DNA of 64,000 bases from Deltaproteobacteria bacterium (GTDB lineage: Bacteria; Myxococcota_A; Polyangia; Nannocystales; Nannocystaceae): contig JADJEE010000001.1 of assembly GCA_016709225.1 (NCBI GenBank), positions 2,914,001-2,978,000 on the forward strand, given 5' to 3'. A program made the position numbers and the translations under genes. Positions 9,176 to 18,900 of the stretch are shown one piece after another (the stretch's first letter is position 1; the number at the start of each line of letters is the position of its first letter). The notes beneath the pieces were generated by a model. It did not search any database. It had not been told where the DNA came from and worked only from the letters and a program-made list of their open reading frames with translations.

Positions 9176-10402
9176 TCACGGCTGTACCGCGACGATCCAC
9201 GGATCGCCGTCGCCCGTCAGGTCGCGCATGACGCCCGCAGCGACGAGCGTCCCGTCGGGGGCGACGTGCACCTCCGTGCACTCGTTGTCACCGAACTCGG
9301 CGAAGTCGGCGAACGCGACGCCCCAGGTCATCTGCCCCGCGGACGTGACCCGCGTCAGCGAGCAATGCACGCTGGCTTCGGTCACCGAAGTCACCACCAG
9401 CACGTCACCGTCGGCCAGCGCCCGCAGGTCGGTGATGAGCCCGTACGCCCACGGGAGCGCGACGTCGGGCAACGGCGTCCCGTCCGGTGCGAAGCTCAGC
9501 AGCCGAGGGGTGTCGGCGACGGTCTGGATGGCCGCGAAGACCGTGCCATCCTCCGCGACCGCGACCGCCTTGGTGTCGCTGCCCACCTCCGTGTGGGACC
9601 ACAGCAGCTCGTCGTGGCCGTCGTACTTGCCGATCCACGGGTTGTCGACGACGTCGGTGCCGACGGCGAGCAGGCCGTCGTGGCCCACGGCGAGATCGGA
9701 GATGTAGAGATCGATCGGCGTCGAGATGGTCGCCAGTGGTGCACCGCTGGCGTCATAGCGCGCGATGAGCCCGCTGGTCGAGGTTCCGCCACCGGTGATC
9801 AGAGTGCCGCCCGTGGTGCGGGTGAGCGCGCCGATCGATGTGTCGGCCTCCGTGCGCGACCATAGCTCGTTGCCGTCTTGATCGTACCGGCGCAGGTTCG
9901 AGACGCCGGTACCCCCGGGCATCTGCGCAGCGACGACGAACGACGTCTCGCTGTCCCACACCAGTCCGTAGGCGTTGTCGGGCGTGGCGAGCGTCGTCAC
10001 GAGCGTGCCGTCGGCCTCGTAGATCGAGAGGAAGCCGCTCGTGAACGGCCAGTCCACCGGTCCCGCAGCGGCGATGCGGCCGCTCGGCGAGACCCCGGCC
10101 GCGAACGCGGACTCCCAGTACGGCCCACCCTCGGCGTGCTGCCACAACACCGTCGGCGGCCCATCGCAGTCGGTGCACGGCAGGATCGGACCACCGCTCG
10201 ACGCGTCGCCCTCGCCGCTGCTGGCGTGCGAGTCCGACGCCGCCGCATCGTCGCTCGACGCCGGCTCACCCGAGCTGCTCGAGTCCGTGCCCGCCGCATC
10301 GCCGCGACGGGGCTCACACGCGCCACCGAAGGCGAGCCCCAGCAGGGCCACCACCGGCGCAGCGAACGAACGCGTAGACGTGCTCGATGTCGTCCGGTCC
10401 AT
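9176..10402 (-). CDS. Beta-propeller-like lipoprotein
   Basis: 408 aa. A signal with lipobox GLAFGGAC (Cys about residue 29) is followed by a Ser/Asp/Gly/Glu-rich linker (to ~75). The rest is a repetitive beta-strand chain with blade-like segments such as GLVWDSETSFVVAAQ, LARYDASGAPLATI, DGLLAVGTDVVDNPWIGKYD and GTVFAAIQTVADTPRLLSF, as in PQQ/WD-like propellers. It is probably an outer-membrane-anchored protein of unknown ligand. It is the last gene of a minus-strand run after the relA-type gene (96-bp gap). Its 3' end abuts recN. Confidence 0.78.
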   Translation of the reverse strand: MDRTTSSTSTRSFAAPVVALLGLAFGGACEPRRGDAAGTDSSSSGEPASSDDAAASDSHASSGEGDASSGGPILPCTDCDGPPTVLWQHAEGGPYWESAFAAGVSPSGRIAAAGPVDWPFTSGFLSIYEADGTLVTTLATPDNAYGLVWDSETSFVVAAQMPGGTGVSNLRRYDQDGNELWSRTEADTSIGALTRTTGGTLITGGGTSTSGLIARYDASGAPLATISTPIDLYISDLAVGHDGLLAVGTDVVDNPWIGKYDGHDELLWSHTEVGSDTKAVAVAEDGTVFAAIQTVADTPRLLSFAPDGTPLPDVALPWAYGLITDLRALADGDVLVVTSVTEASVHCSLTRVTSAGQMTWGVAFADFAEFGDNECTEVHVAPDGTLVAAGVMRDLTGDGDPWIVAVQP

Positions 10403-10498
10403 GCCGGCTAGACTCGCGAGCGGGCCGACCGATCACGAGATCGCCCGCGCGTCCGAACCGACCGCGCCCGCCGCCAGCGGGAGCCGCCGTGCCCGGGC

Positions 10499-12664
10499 TC
10501 AGACGCTCACGCGTCGCACGCTGCGGATGCCGGCCGCGCGCTCGATGCGGTTCATGATGCGCACGACCTGCTCGGCACTGCGGATCTCGAGCTGCAGCGT
10601 GATGGTCGAGGTCTGCTCGCGGGGCGACTTCACCGCCGCGGTGTTGGCGATGTTGACGCCCTCCTGCGCGACGATGTCGAGCACGTCGCGCAGCATGCCC
10701 GCGCGGTCGTCGGCGACGATGCGCACCGCCACAGGATAGGTCTGGTTGCGCCGGGCCCCCCACGACAGCGGCATCCACCGCTCGGGCTCGTGGTCCGTAC
10801 GGGCGTTGCTGCAGTCGACGCGATGGATCGCCAGGCCGCGACCGCGGGTGATGTAGCCAACCACGTCGTCGCCCGGCACCGGATTGCAGCAGCGCGCGGG
10901 GTGGCTCATCACGTCCTCGACGCCGGCGATGCTGACCTGCGCGGCCCGCTTCGCGGCGGGCTCGATCGGCGCGGTGGTCTGCGGCACCGGCTGCGTCGCA
11001 GCGCGCTCGAGCTCGATCCACTCGAGCAGGCGAGTGCCGATGCTCTGCGGCACGACGTCGCCGAAGCCAATCGCCGCCAGCAGGTCGTCGAGCGCCGCGT
11101 AGCGGGGGTAGAAGCTCAGGATCGACTCGACGCCGCGTGACGCGATGCCGAGGCGCTCGAGCTCGCGCTCGACGACCTCGCGGCCCTGGGCGATCGCTGC
11201 GTCGCGCTGCTGCGCCCGGAAGTAGGCCTTGATCTTCTGCCGTGCGCTCGAGGTGTGCACGAAGCCGAGCTGCGGATTGATCCAGTCGCGGCTGGGCTTG
11301 GGCTGCTTCGCAGTGATGATCTCGACCCGCTCGCCGGTCTGCAGGCGATAGTCGAGCGTGACGATCTGGCCGTTGACCTTGGCGCCGCGGCAGCGATGGC
11401 CGACGTCGGTGTGGATGCGGTAGGCGAAGTCGACCGGGGTCGCGCCCTGCGGCAGATCGACGACCTCGCCGCCGGGCGTGAACACGTAGACCTGGTCGGT
11501 GAACAGCTCCGAGCGCATGGCGTTGGCGAGCTCGCCGTCGTCGTTGTGCTCGGGCGCGACGGTGACCTCGCGCTGCCACGCCATCAGCTGACGCAGGAGG
11601 TTGATCTTCGCGTCGAAGCGCTTGTCGGCCCGCGACGCGCCCTCTTTGTAGCGCCAGTGCGCCGCCACGCCGTACTCGTTGTACTCGTGCATCTCCTGGG
11701 TGCGGATCTGCACCTCGAGCGGCTTGCCATCGGGGCCGACCACCGCGGTGTGCAGCGAGCGGTAGTCGTTGCCCTTGGGGCGCGCGATGTAGTCGTCGAA
11801 CTCGCCAGCGATCGGCGTCCACAGCCCGTGGACCATGCCCAGCACGCCGTAGCAGTCTTCGATCCGATCGACGATCACCCGAACCGCGCTGACGTCGTAG
11901 ATCTGCTCGTAGCCCAGGCGCTTGCGCTGCATCTTCTTGTAGATGCTGTAGATGTGCTTGGGCCGGCCGCTGACGCGGGCGTCGATGCCGAGCTCGCCCA
12001 CGCGCTCGCGCAGCAGCGTGATGACCTGCTCGATGGCGGCGGTCCGCGCGGTGCGCTTGTCGGCGAGCAGCGCCTTGATCTCGCGGTAGGTCTGGGGCTC
12101 CAGCGCTCGGAACGCGAGGTCTTCGAACTCCCACTTCATCTGCCAGATGCCGAGCCGATTCGCGAGTGGGGCGTAGACCTCCATGGTCTCGCGCGCGATG
12201 CCGCGACGCTCGGGCTCGGGCCGTGCATCGAGCCCGCGCAGCACGTGTACGCGCTCCGCCAGCGCCAGCAGCACCACGCGGATGTCCGAGGCGATCGCGA
12301 GGAACATCTTGCGGAGGTTCTCGGTGGCCTCCTGCTCGAGGTGATCCCAACGGATGTGCTCGAGCCGCTGCACACCGGTCACGAGCCGCGCGACCTCGGC
12401 ACCCGCGACCTCCGCGACCCGCTCGAGCGGCAGGCCGTCCTCGCAGGCCGGCCGCACGATCGCGGCCTGCAAGGCGCTGGCGTCGAGCTGGAGCGTCGCG
12501 AGCGTCGACGCGATCGCGAGCCCACGCGCGAGCATGCCGTCCGCGCCGGGCGCCTCGCGCTCGACGAGACCGATGGCGCGCTCGACCGCGTCGCGCCCCT
12601 CGGCGAGGTAGCCGATCGCATCGCGGAAGGCGCGAAGTGGTTCGTCGAGCACGGGTGCGTGCAC
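10499..12664 (-). CDS. RelA-type (p)ppGpp synthetase with dead hydrolase domain
   Basis: About 721 aa from a GTG at 12664; the frame is open to 12949, but that upstream part is compositionally odd and overlaps a repeat element. Order: HD-like hydrolase region (~1-190), synthetase (~225-385; PKHIYSIYKKM, IYDVSAVRVIVD, YRSLHTAVVGPDGKPLEVQIRTQEMHEYNEYGVAAHW), TGS (YVFTPGGEVVDLPQGATPVDFAY), zinc-finger/helical part (DVMSHPARCCNPVPGD...HRVDC) and C-terminal ACT (VRIVADDRAGMLRDVLDIVAQ). The HD pair of SpoT/Rel (LLHDVVEDT) is replaced by IVRPACED (residues 69-76), so hydrolase activity should be lost. The synthetase motifs are intact. The protein would make (p)ppGpp from ATP and GTP/GDP on starved ribosomes. 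Named RSH/RelA by architecture. Confidence 0.9.
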   Translation of the reverse strand: MHAPVLDEPLRAFRDAIGYLAEGRDAVERAIGLVEREAPGADGMLARGLAIASTLATLQLDASALQAAIVRPACEDGLPLERVAEVAGAEVARLVTGVQRLEHIRWDHLEQEATENLRKMFLAIASDIRVVLLALAERVHVLRGLDARPEPERRGIARETMEVYAPLANRLGIWQMKWEFEDLAFRALEPQTYREIKALLADKRTARTAAIEQVITLLRERVGELGIDARVSGRPKHIYSIYKKMQRKRLGYEQIYDVSAVRVIVDRIEDCYGVLGMVHGLWTPIAGEFDDYIARPKGNDYRSLHTAVVGPDGKPLEVQIRTQEMHEYNEYGVAAHWRYKEGASRADKRFDAKINLLRQLMAWQREVTVAPEHNDDGELANAMRSELFTDQVYVFTPGGEVVDLPQGATPVDFAYRIHTDVGHRCRGAKVNGQIVTLDYRLQTGERVEIITAKQPKPSRDWINPQLGFVHTSSARQKIKAYFRAQQRDAAIAQGREVVERELERLGIASRGVESILSFYPRYAALDDLLAAIGFGDVVPQSIGTRLLEWIELERAATQPVPQTTAPIEPAAKRAAQVSIAGVEDVMSHPARCCNPVPGDDVVGYITRGRGLAIHRVDCSNARTDHEPERWMPLSWGARRNQTYPVAVRIVADDRAGMLRDVLDIVAQEGVNIANTAAVKSPREQTSTITLQLEIRSAEQVVRIMNRIERAAGIRSVRRVSV

Positions 12665-12827
12665 GGTGCAGTGGGTATGCCACCGATGCGGCGGGACGCA
12701 AAGCCACTGCGCGCCGACCCGACACGCGGCCCGAGCTGCGGCCCGCGCCGCTTCGCGGCCAACACCCCGCACGACCGCCCGGGGCACGGCCCCAGCCGTG
12801 CCCCCCAAAGCCGCGACCCCGCGCGGG

Positions 12828-12864
12828 CTAGTACCTCGACACAGGGATTGTGATGGGTCAGAAC
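12828..12864 (+). repeat. Dispersed ~37-bp intergenic repeat, copy A
   Basis: One of four copies of a sequence starting CTAGTACCTCGACACAGGG in this window. Copy A shares its right half (TGATGGGTCAGAAC) with copy D. It sits between the 3' end of the decarboxylase/FAD gene, whose stop codon overlaps the CTAG at its right end, and the 5' side of the relA-type gene. No T-tract or strong hairpin is present. Confidence 0.75.
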
Positions 12865-15800
12865 TAGAACCCGACGCGCCAGACATAGATCGGGTGGCCC
12901 GACAGCGCGCGGGCTGCAAGCATCCCCGACTGCGTCGCGCCTTCGACACAGCCGCAGTTCATGTCGGTCTTGGTCCAGTCGCCGGCGAGCAGCAAGAAGC
13001 GCGCGCCGCTGTCGTGCGGCGCTCGTCGCAGCCGAGTCTGTCGCGGGCGGCTCAGCACGTAGAGATCGCTGGGCTGACACGCGATGTTGAAGTGCTGCGC
13101 CCACAGTCGCTCGATCCCGCTGCACTCCTGCTCGGGCGGCACCGCCAGGGCATCGAGCAGCGCCTCGAAGTCCGTGAGCTCGCCATCGAACAGACCGCGG
13201 TGGTTCTCCCGCAGCCACGCCTCGACGATGCCGCGCGCGCGCAGCCGTTCCGCCGCCGGGAAGCCGCGCGTCGCGTCGCCTACGCTCGGCAGCCGTACCG
13301 CGCCCTCGAGCGCACCCGTGTGGTACGTCAGCAACACCGGGGCTGGCGCAGGCCAGCGCTCGTGCGCGATGAGGTGAGAGAGCTCGCCGAAGCTGGCCTG
13401 GGGCTGGGCAAAGCCGGTTGCCAGTCCGCGCACGCGCGAGCGCCCGGTCGCGGCGTCGCGCTGATCGAACAGCTGCGCCGCGTCGCGCCGGAACCACAGC
13501 TGGGTCGAGAGCGTCTGCGTGAGCGCGGTGCCGTCGACGAACGCGTGCCAGTCGGGATCGAAGTGCGGCGAGCGCGGGTCGATGAGCTCGTCGATCACCG
13601 GCGGCAGCGCGCCGAGCGGGATCGCGAGCACGCAGACGTCGAAGTCGTCGCCCTGCACGAGCACGCGCTCACCGACGCCGGGCCAGCCGTCGTAGGCACA
13701 CTCGAGATCGATGCCACGCTCGCGCAGCTCGGCGCCCTCGCGCAGCTGCGACCAGTCCGGCGTCATCGGCCATGCCGGCGGGTCGTAGTCGAGCCGCAGC
13801 GGCTGGTACTCGCGGCCCTCGGCGACCGTCGCCTGCACGCGCAGGTGCACCCGCGACAGCTGCTTGTCATCGCCGCTGCCGGCGAAGCCCAGCCGCTCGA
13901 CGCGGTGGAAGAAGTGCACCTCGGCCCCGAGCTGCCGCAGCGCCTGGTAGTAGGGGGTGATGAGCGTCTCGGCGCACGACCAGCCGAAGTCGTAGGCCGG
14001 CGCGCCCTCGTAGCCGAACGACACCAACAGGAACCATCGCAGCGCCACACCGCAGGCCAGCTCGCCCATGCGGTACGGCGCGCGGTCGTCGAGGTGGGCG
14101 AACAGCGTCTCGTACACCAGCATCAGCGACGACACCGCAGCGTGCTCGGGCGCCAGCCCCCAGTGCCGCATCCACGTCACGAAGTCGTGCTCGTCGAGTT
14201 CGTCGAAGTCGAGCGTGCTCTCCTCGAGCACACCGATCGCCAGCGTGAGCACGGTGTCGAGTCCGCCCCAGGTGAACCATGCATCGGGGTCGTCCTGGCG
14301 GTCGCGCCAGTACCACGCGAGTGCATCGCGAATGTGGCGTAGCGTCGCGAGCAGCGTGCGCTTGAGCGGCGACGCGGCCGGCGGGGTCTCGACGAAGGCC
14401 TCGATCGCGTTGCCCGAGGCCTGCGCGAACCACTCCAGCACGCCGCCGAGCGCCTGCTGCCAGCCATGCCCGAGCGCGCCGAGCGAGCGTTCGATGCGGC
14501 CTTCGTCGGCGGCCTCGCGCTCGGCCAGCGTGGCCGCGTCACTGCCCGCGCGTGCGAACATCCGCTGCAGGGCGTCGCCCAGCCGGAGCGGCACCTCGCC
14601 ACCGCGCTGCGGCACCACGCCGGGCTCACGGGGGTTGGGGTCGAGCGGCGTGGGGAAGTAGCGCCACGCATCGCGGTGGCGATCGAAGACCCCGACGTGC
14701 GGCTGGCTGCGAAACGCCGCCGCCAGCGGGCCCTCGGGCGACGACAGCGGTCGCTCGAGGATGCGGTAGACCTCGCGGACGGTGCGGAACGCGTTGCGGT
14801 AGAAGCCGGGGAACGCGTGCAGGCCGTGCTCCTCGATGCGGTCGCATGCGTCGGGGTTGCGACTCGCAGCGCACTTGCCCCCCATGCGCCAGCCCTGCGT
14901 GAAGATGGAGACCTCGTAGGCGCCGCGCTGACGCGCGAGCCAGAACGCGGCGCTGCACGCCGCCGGCCCGCCACCGAGCACCGCAACCTTCAGCGGACGC
15001 CCGAGCGGTGCGTCGTAGCGGACCTCGGCCACCGAGCCCGGCAGCGACACGACCTGCTGCGCGCGCATGCGAAAGGCACCCATCACGTGCGCCGCCAGGC
15101 TCGGCGACGCGATGGCGTGCTGCGGCAGCCCGCCCGGGAGCGTGAGGCCGTTGCCGAGCTGCAGCTCGACCTGCATCGGTTGGATCGTCGGCGCGACCTC
15201 GCGACCGTCCCAGTCGACGCCGCCCAGCAGGTAGCGCACGCAGCTGCCCAGCAGGCGTTGATCGGCGGCGGCGGCCTCGCGGGCGTCGCGGTCGAGCCGA
15301 CGACGGGCCTGGGACACCGTCGGTTGCTCGAACAGCTTGCGCACCCACGCGAAGTTGGGCCAGCCGTCCGGCGACCGCGGCTCGCCGTCGGGCTCGAAGC
15401 GCGCCCGCACCAGCAGATCGCCCTGCTCGTCGGTGGCGGTGAAGCTGCCGGCGTCGGCCTCGATCGTCGCCGCCAGCTTCTCGTAGCCATACACACGCTC
15501 ACCGAGCACCTGCGGCATCGCGGCGTCGAGGTACAGCCGTGGCATGTACACGAACGGGCCCCGATGCGGTGCGCGCTCGTCGGCCAGCTCGACCCACGGG
15601 ATCGCGAACATGGCCTCGCGGTAGTCCATGTCACCGAACCATGCGTCGAAGTGATCGTGGGCCAGCGAGATGAGCAGCGGGTGTCGGCCCGCGGGCACCA
15701 GCGGCTGGGGTCCCAGCTGCAGCCCGGCCGGCAGCATCGCCTGCACGGTCTCGGCCGGCAGCACCACCACCACCATCACCGTGTCGATGTGGCCGCGGCC

Positions 15801-15905
15801 CTCGCGGGCCGAGCCCTGCGACTGCGGCACGCCGTCGGCGTGGGCGGCCGCGAGTGCATCGTCGAGGTCGGACGCTGGCGATGGTTCGTCGTCGTGCCCG
15901 TGCAT
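12864..15905 (-). CDS. Acetoacetate-decarboxylase-like / FAD-dependent oxidoreductase fusion
   Basis: 1013 aa. The N-terminal ~40-285 region resembles the acetoacetate decarboxylase fold (WVELAD, MPRLYLD, GERVYGYEKLAATIEAD); its Lys143 sits where the Schiff-base Lys of that family is expected. From ~305 an FAD/NAD(P)-binding amine-oxidase/phytoene-desaturase-like enzyme follows: dinucleotide motif VLGGGPAACSAAFWLAR, then GWRMGGKCAASRN and a C-terminal FAD motif LAGDWTKTDMNCGCVEGATQSGMLAAR. The two domains together suggest one enzyme acting on a lipid or polyketide/isoprenoid substrate, with the first domain decarboxylating or only binding. It is coupled to the kinase gene upstream (12-nt gap), which suggests a shared transcript. 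The substrate is unknown. Confidence 0.8.
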   Translation of the reverse strand: MHGHDDEPSPASDLDDALAAAHADGVPQSQGSAREGRGHIDTVMVVVVLPAETVQAMLPAGLQLGPQPLVPAGRHPLLISLAHDHFDAWFGDMDYREAMFAIPWVELADERAPHRGPFVYMPRLYLDAAMPQVLGERVYGYEKLAATIEADAGSFTATDEQGDLLVRARFEPDGEPRSPDGWPNFAWVRKLFEQPTVSQARRRLDRDAREAAAADQRLLGSCVRYLLGGVDWDGREVAPTIQPMQVELQLGNGLTLPGGLPQHAIASPSLAAHVMGAFRMRAQQVVSLPGSVAEVRYDAPLGRPLKVAVLGGGPAACSAAFWLARQRGAYEVSIFTQGWRMGGKCAASRNPDACDRIEEHGLHAFPGFYRNAFRTVREVYRILERPLSSPEGPLAAAFRSQPHVGVFDRHRDAWRYFPTPLDPNPREPGVVPQRGGEVPLRLGDALQRMFARAGSDAATLAEREAADEGRIERSLGALGHGWQQALGGVLEWFAQASGNAIEAFVETPPAASPLKRTLLATLRHIRDALAWYWRDRQDDPDAWFTWGGLDTVLTLAIGVLEESTLDFDELDEHDFVTWMRHWGLAPEHAAVSSLMLVYETLFAHLDDRAPYRMGELACGVALRWFLLVSFGYEGAPAYDFGWSCAETLITPYYQALRQLGAEVHFFHRVERLGFAGSGDDKQLSRVHLRVQATVAEGREYQPLRLDYDPPAWPMTPDWSQLREGAELRERGIDLECAYDGWPGVGERVLVQGDDFDVCVLAIPLGALPPVIDELIDPRSPHFDPDWHAFVDGTALTQTLSTQLWFRRDAAQLFDQRDAATGRSRVRGLATGFAQPQASFGELSHLIAHERWPAPAPVLLTYHTGALEGAVRLPSVGDATRGFPAAERLRARGIVEAWLRENHRGLFDGELTDFEALLDALAVPPEQECSGIERLWAQHFNIACQPSDLYVLSRPRQTRLRRAPHDSGARFLLLAGDWTKTDMNCGCVEGATQSGMLAARALSGHPIYVWRVGF

Positions 15906-15917
15906 TCGTCAGATCCC

Positions 15918-18900
15918 CTACGCGCGCACGAAGCCCGGCGCCATCATGTCGGTGAACGCGTCGGGTCGCACGACGCCCATCGTCGCCATCGCAGCGTCGC
16001 TGCGCGCCTGCGCCTCACGACCGGCGCTCCCACCCTGCAGCGCCGCCAGCCGTCGGAGCGCGGCGGCGGCGAAGGCTCGCATCTGTCGCTGCTCGAAGCC
16101 CTCGATCGCGCGCTCGAGAGCGGCCACCGCCTCGTCGGTGCGCCCCGACAGTGCCTGCGCACCGGCGCGCGAGAGCTCGCCATAGGCGCGTGCGAACACG
16201 CTGGGGTGGTGCAGCAGAGCGTCGATGGGGCGCTCGGCGTCGACCAGGCGCGACGCGGGGTCGCGCACCACGGTCGCGCCCGCCAGCGCATTCTGGGCCT
16301 GCCACAGCAGGATCTCCGAGTTCGCGTGGGGAGATCGGCGAACCCCGAGCTTGGCCACGCGCGGTCGGTCGTCCACCGCCATCGCCCACGCTCGTTCCGC
16401 GCGACCGCGGTAGCGCTCGAGCGCAGCGGTCTGGCACACGTAGTTGATGAGGTGGGCTTCGAAGCGCCGCGGCACGTCGTGCTGGTAGATCGACAGCTGT
16501 TCGGCGGCCTCGTCGACGCGATCGGGTGCCAGCAGCGCCATGTTGCCGAGGATGCCGCGGGCAAAGCCCGACACGTACGGGTTGGGGCGGTCGCGGGTCT
16601 CGTCGAGCAGCGCGTACGCGCGCTCGCGCAGCTCGGGCACGCGGCCGAGGAACTGCAGGCAGAACGCCGAGTGCGCCCGACAGATCCCGATCTCGTGGGA
16701 GACGCCGGTGCAGTGCTCGCGGAAGATCGATGTCGCGTCCTCCAGCGCCTCGTAGGCGCGCGCCCAGTCGCCGACGCTGATCGCGACGCTCCCCGCACAC
16801 TCGGCGACGATGCCTCGCGCGTAGGCGCTGCCCGTGCTCTCGGCGATGGCGCGGGCGCGCTCGATCAACGCGTCGGCCTCGGCGAGCTTCGCATCAGCCC
16901 CCAGCGCGGTCATGAGGTGGGCCTCGGCCGCGAGTGCACGGGCAACCCGCACCGGCTCGCCGCGCTTCAGCGCGAGCCGCAGGTGCTGCGCATGGAAGGC
17001 CGCGCCGACCAGGCCGTCGGTGAACACCAACCCGCGCGAGGCGGCCCAGCACACGTCGAGTCGCACCAGCTCGGCCTCGTCGCCCGCGGCCGCGGGCTGC
17101 GGCCGCAGCCCGCTCACGGCCAGGCGCGCGCGGTCGAGCAGCAAGGAGCCGATCGCCCGCGTGTTGGAGGTCGGCAGTGCCAGCCCGACCGCGCGCAGGG
17201 CCTCGTCGAGCGCCGCGCGGCCCTCGTCGGTGTAGCCCGCCGTCAGCAGGTGCTCCGCCGCGCGTCGACGCCACTCGATGGCCAGCGGCCCGCCCCGCTC
17301 CGCCGCCCTTCGATAGGCGCGCGCCGCCTCGAGCAGTCGCCCGGCGTTGGCGAGCGCATCGGCCATCTTGGCCTCGACCTCTGCGTAGTCCGAGGCCGCG
17401 AGCATCTCGAGCGACAGCGCGATGCGATACAGCTCGGCGGCGCGATCGAAGGCCAGCGCAGCGGCGGCCTGATCGGCCGCGGCCAGGGTGTGTTCCTTGG
17501 CGAGGCGGTTCTCGCCGGCGGCGCGGAAGTGGTGCGCGAGCGCGGGCTCGTCGGCCACACCGGCCGCGCTCAACGCGTTGGCGATGTCGAGGTGCAGCGC
17601 AGCCAACTGCGCGGCGTCGAGCTGCGCGAGCACGGTCTCCCGGATGCGGTCGTGATCGATCTCGAGCGAGTCGTCGAGGTTGGAGCCGCCGACCCGCGCG
17701 AGCCGTTCGTCGACCAGCCGCTGGATGGCGCCAGGATCGGGCTCGACCCCGCAGGCCACCGACAGCGCGATGCGCTGGGTCGTGCGACCGCCGGCGACGG
17801 CTGCGACGTCGAGCACGCGGCGCACCAACGCGGGCAGGCGCGCGAGCCGGCCGCGGATGACGTTGTCGAGGCTGACCACCGACTGGTCGACGGCGAGCCC
17901 CTCACCGCTCTCGAGCAGCTTCGCGTAGCGCACCAGCTCGCCGACGAAGAACGGGCTGCCGTCGGCCTCGCGCACGATGTCGCGGGCCAGCGCGCGAGCC
18001 CGCCGTGCACGCGCGCCCAGCAGCTCGAGCGCGAGCTCCTCGGCCTCGGCGGCCGGCAGCGGGCCCAGGCTCAGGCGTCGCACGTCCAACGCCCGGTCGC
18101 GCTCGGCGACCTCGGCCAGCAGGCGCTGCAGCGGCGTGCCCTCGCGTTGGGCGCCGTCGCGCACCGTCAGCACGATCAACACCGATGGCGGATCGACCTG
18201 GCGGAGCACGCCGCCGAGCAGCACGGCGCTGTCGTGATCGGCCCACTGGAAGTCGTCGATGCGGATCACCAAGCGCCGACGATCGGCGATGCGCGCCAGC
18301 ATGTCGGCGAGCGCCGCGATCGCGCGTCGACGTGCGTCGACCGGCTCGGGGTCGTCCTCGCGGCGGCCGGCCGCCAACGCAATCGCCGGCACGCCGCGCA
18401 GCACCGGGAACAGCCGCGCGATCGAGCGCACGTCGCGGGGCAGCAGCGCGTCGACGTAGCGCGGGTCGGAGTGGACCCCAAGCCGCAGCGCGAGCGCGTC
18501 CATCACGGCGTCGAGCGCCTTGTACGGGATCGACTCGCGCTCGGAGCAGCGTCCGCCGAGCACCAGCGCGTCGTCGCGGCCCGCGACCTCGGCGGCGAAG
18601 TGCTGCGCGAGCGCGGTCTTGCCGATGCCCGAGGGGCCCTCGATCAGCACGAGCACCGGCTCCCGGGCGGCTTGCACATAGGCGTCGCGCAGCACCGCGA
18701 GCTCCTTGCTGCGGCCGTGGAAGGCCTCGCCGACCCGCAGCCCGCCGCCGCGTCCCGCGACGGCGCCGAGCTTGGCGACGATCTCCGGGCCGGTCGGCCG
18801 CGCCGCTGCGTCGGGTACCAGCAGCGCCACGCACAGGGCCTCGAGATCGAGTGGCACGTCGTCGACCAGCGTCGACGGCGGCGGCGGCGTGGTGTCGCGC

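Noticed and set aside
12665..12949. N-terminal extension of the RelA-type protein up to 12949
   Set aside because: The stretch overlaps repeat copy A, has Arg/Ser/Cys-rich composition and no RSH similarity; the GTG at 12664 precedes the recognisable domain.
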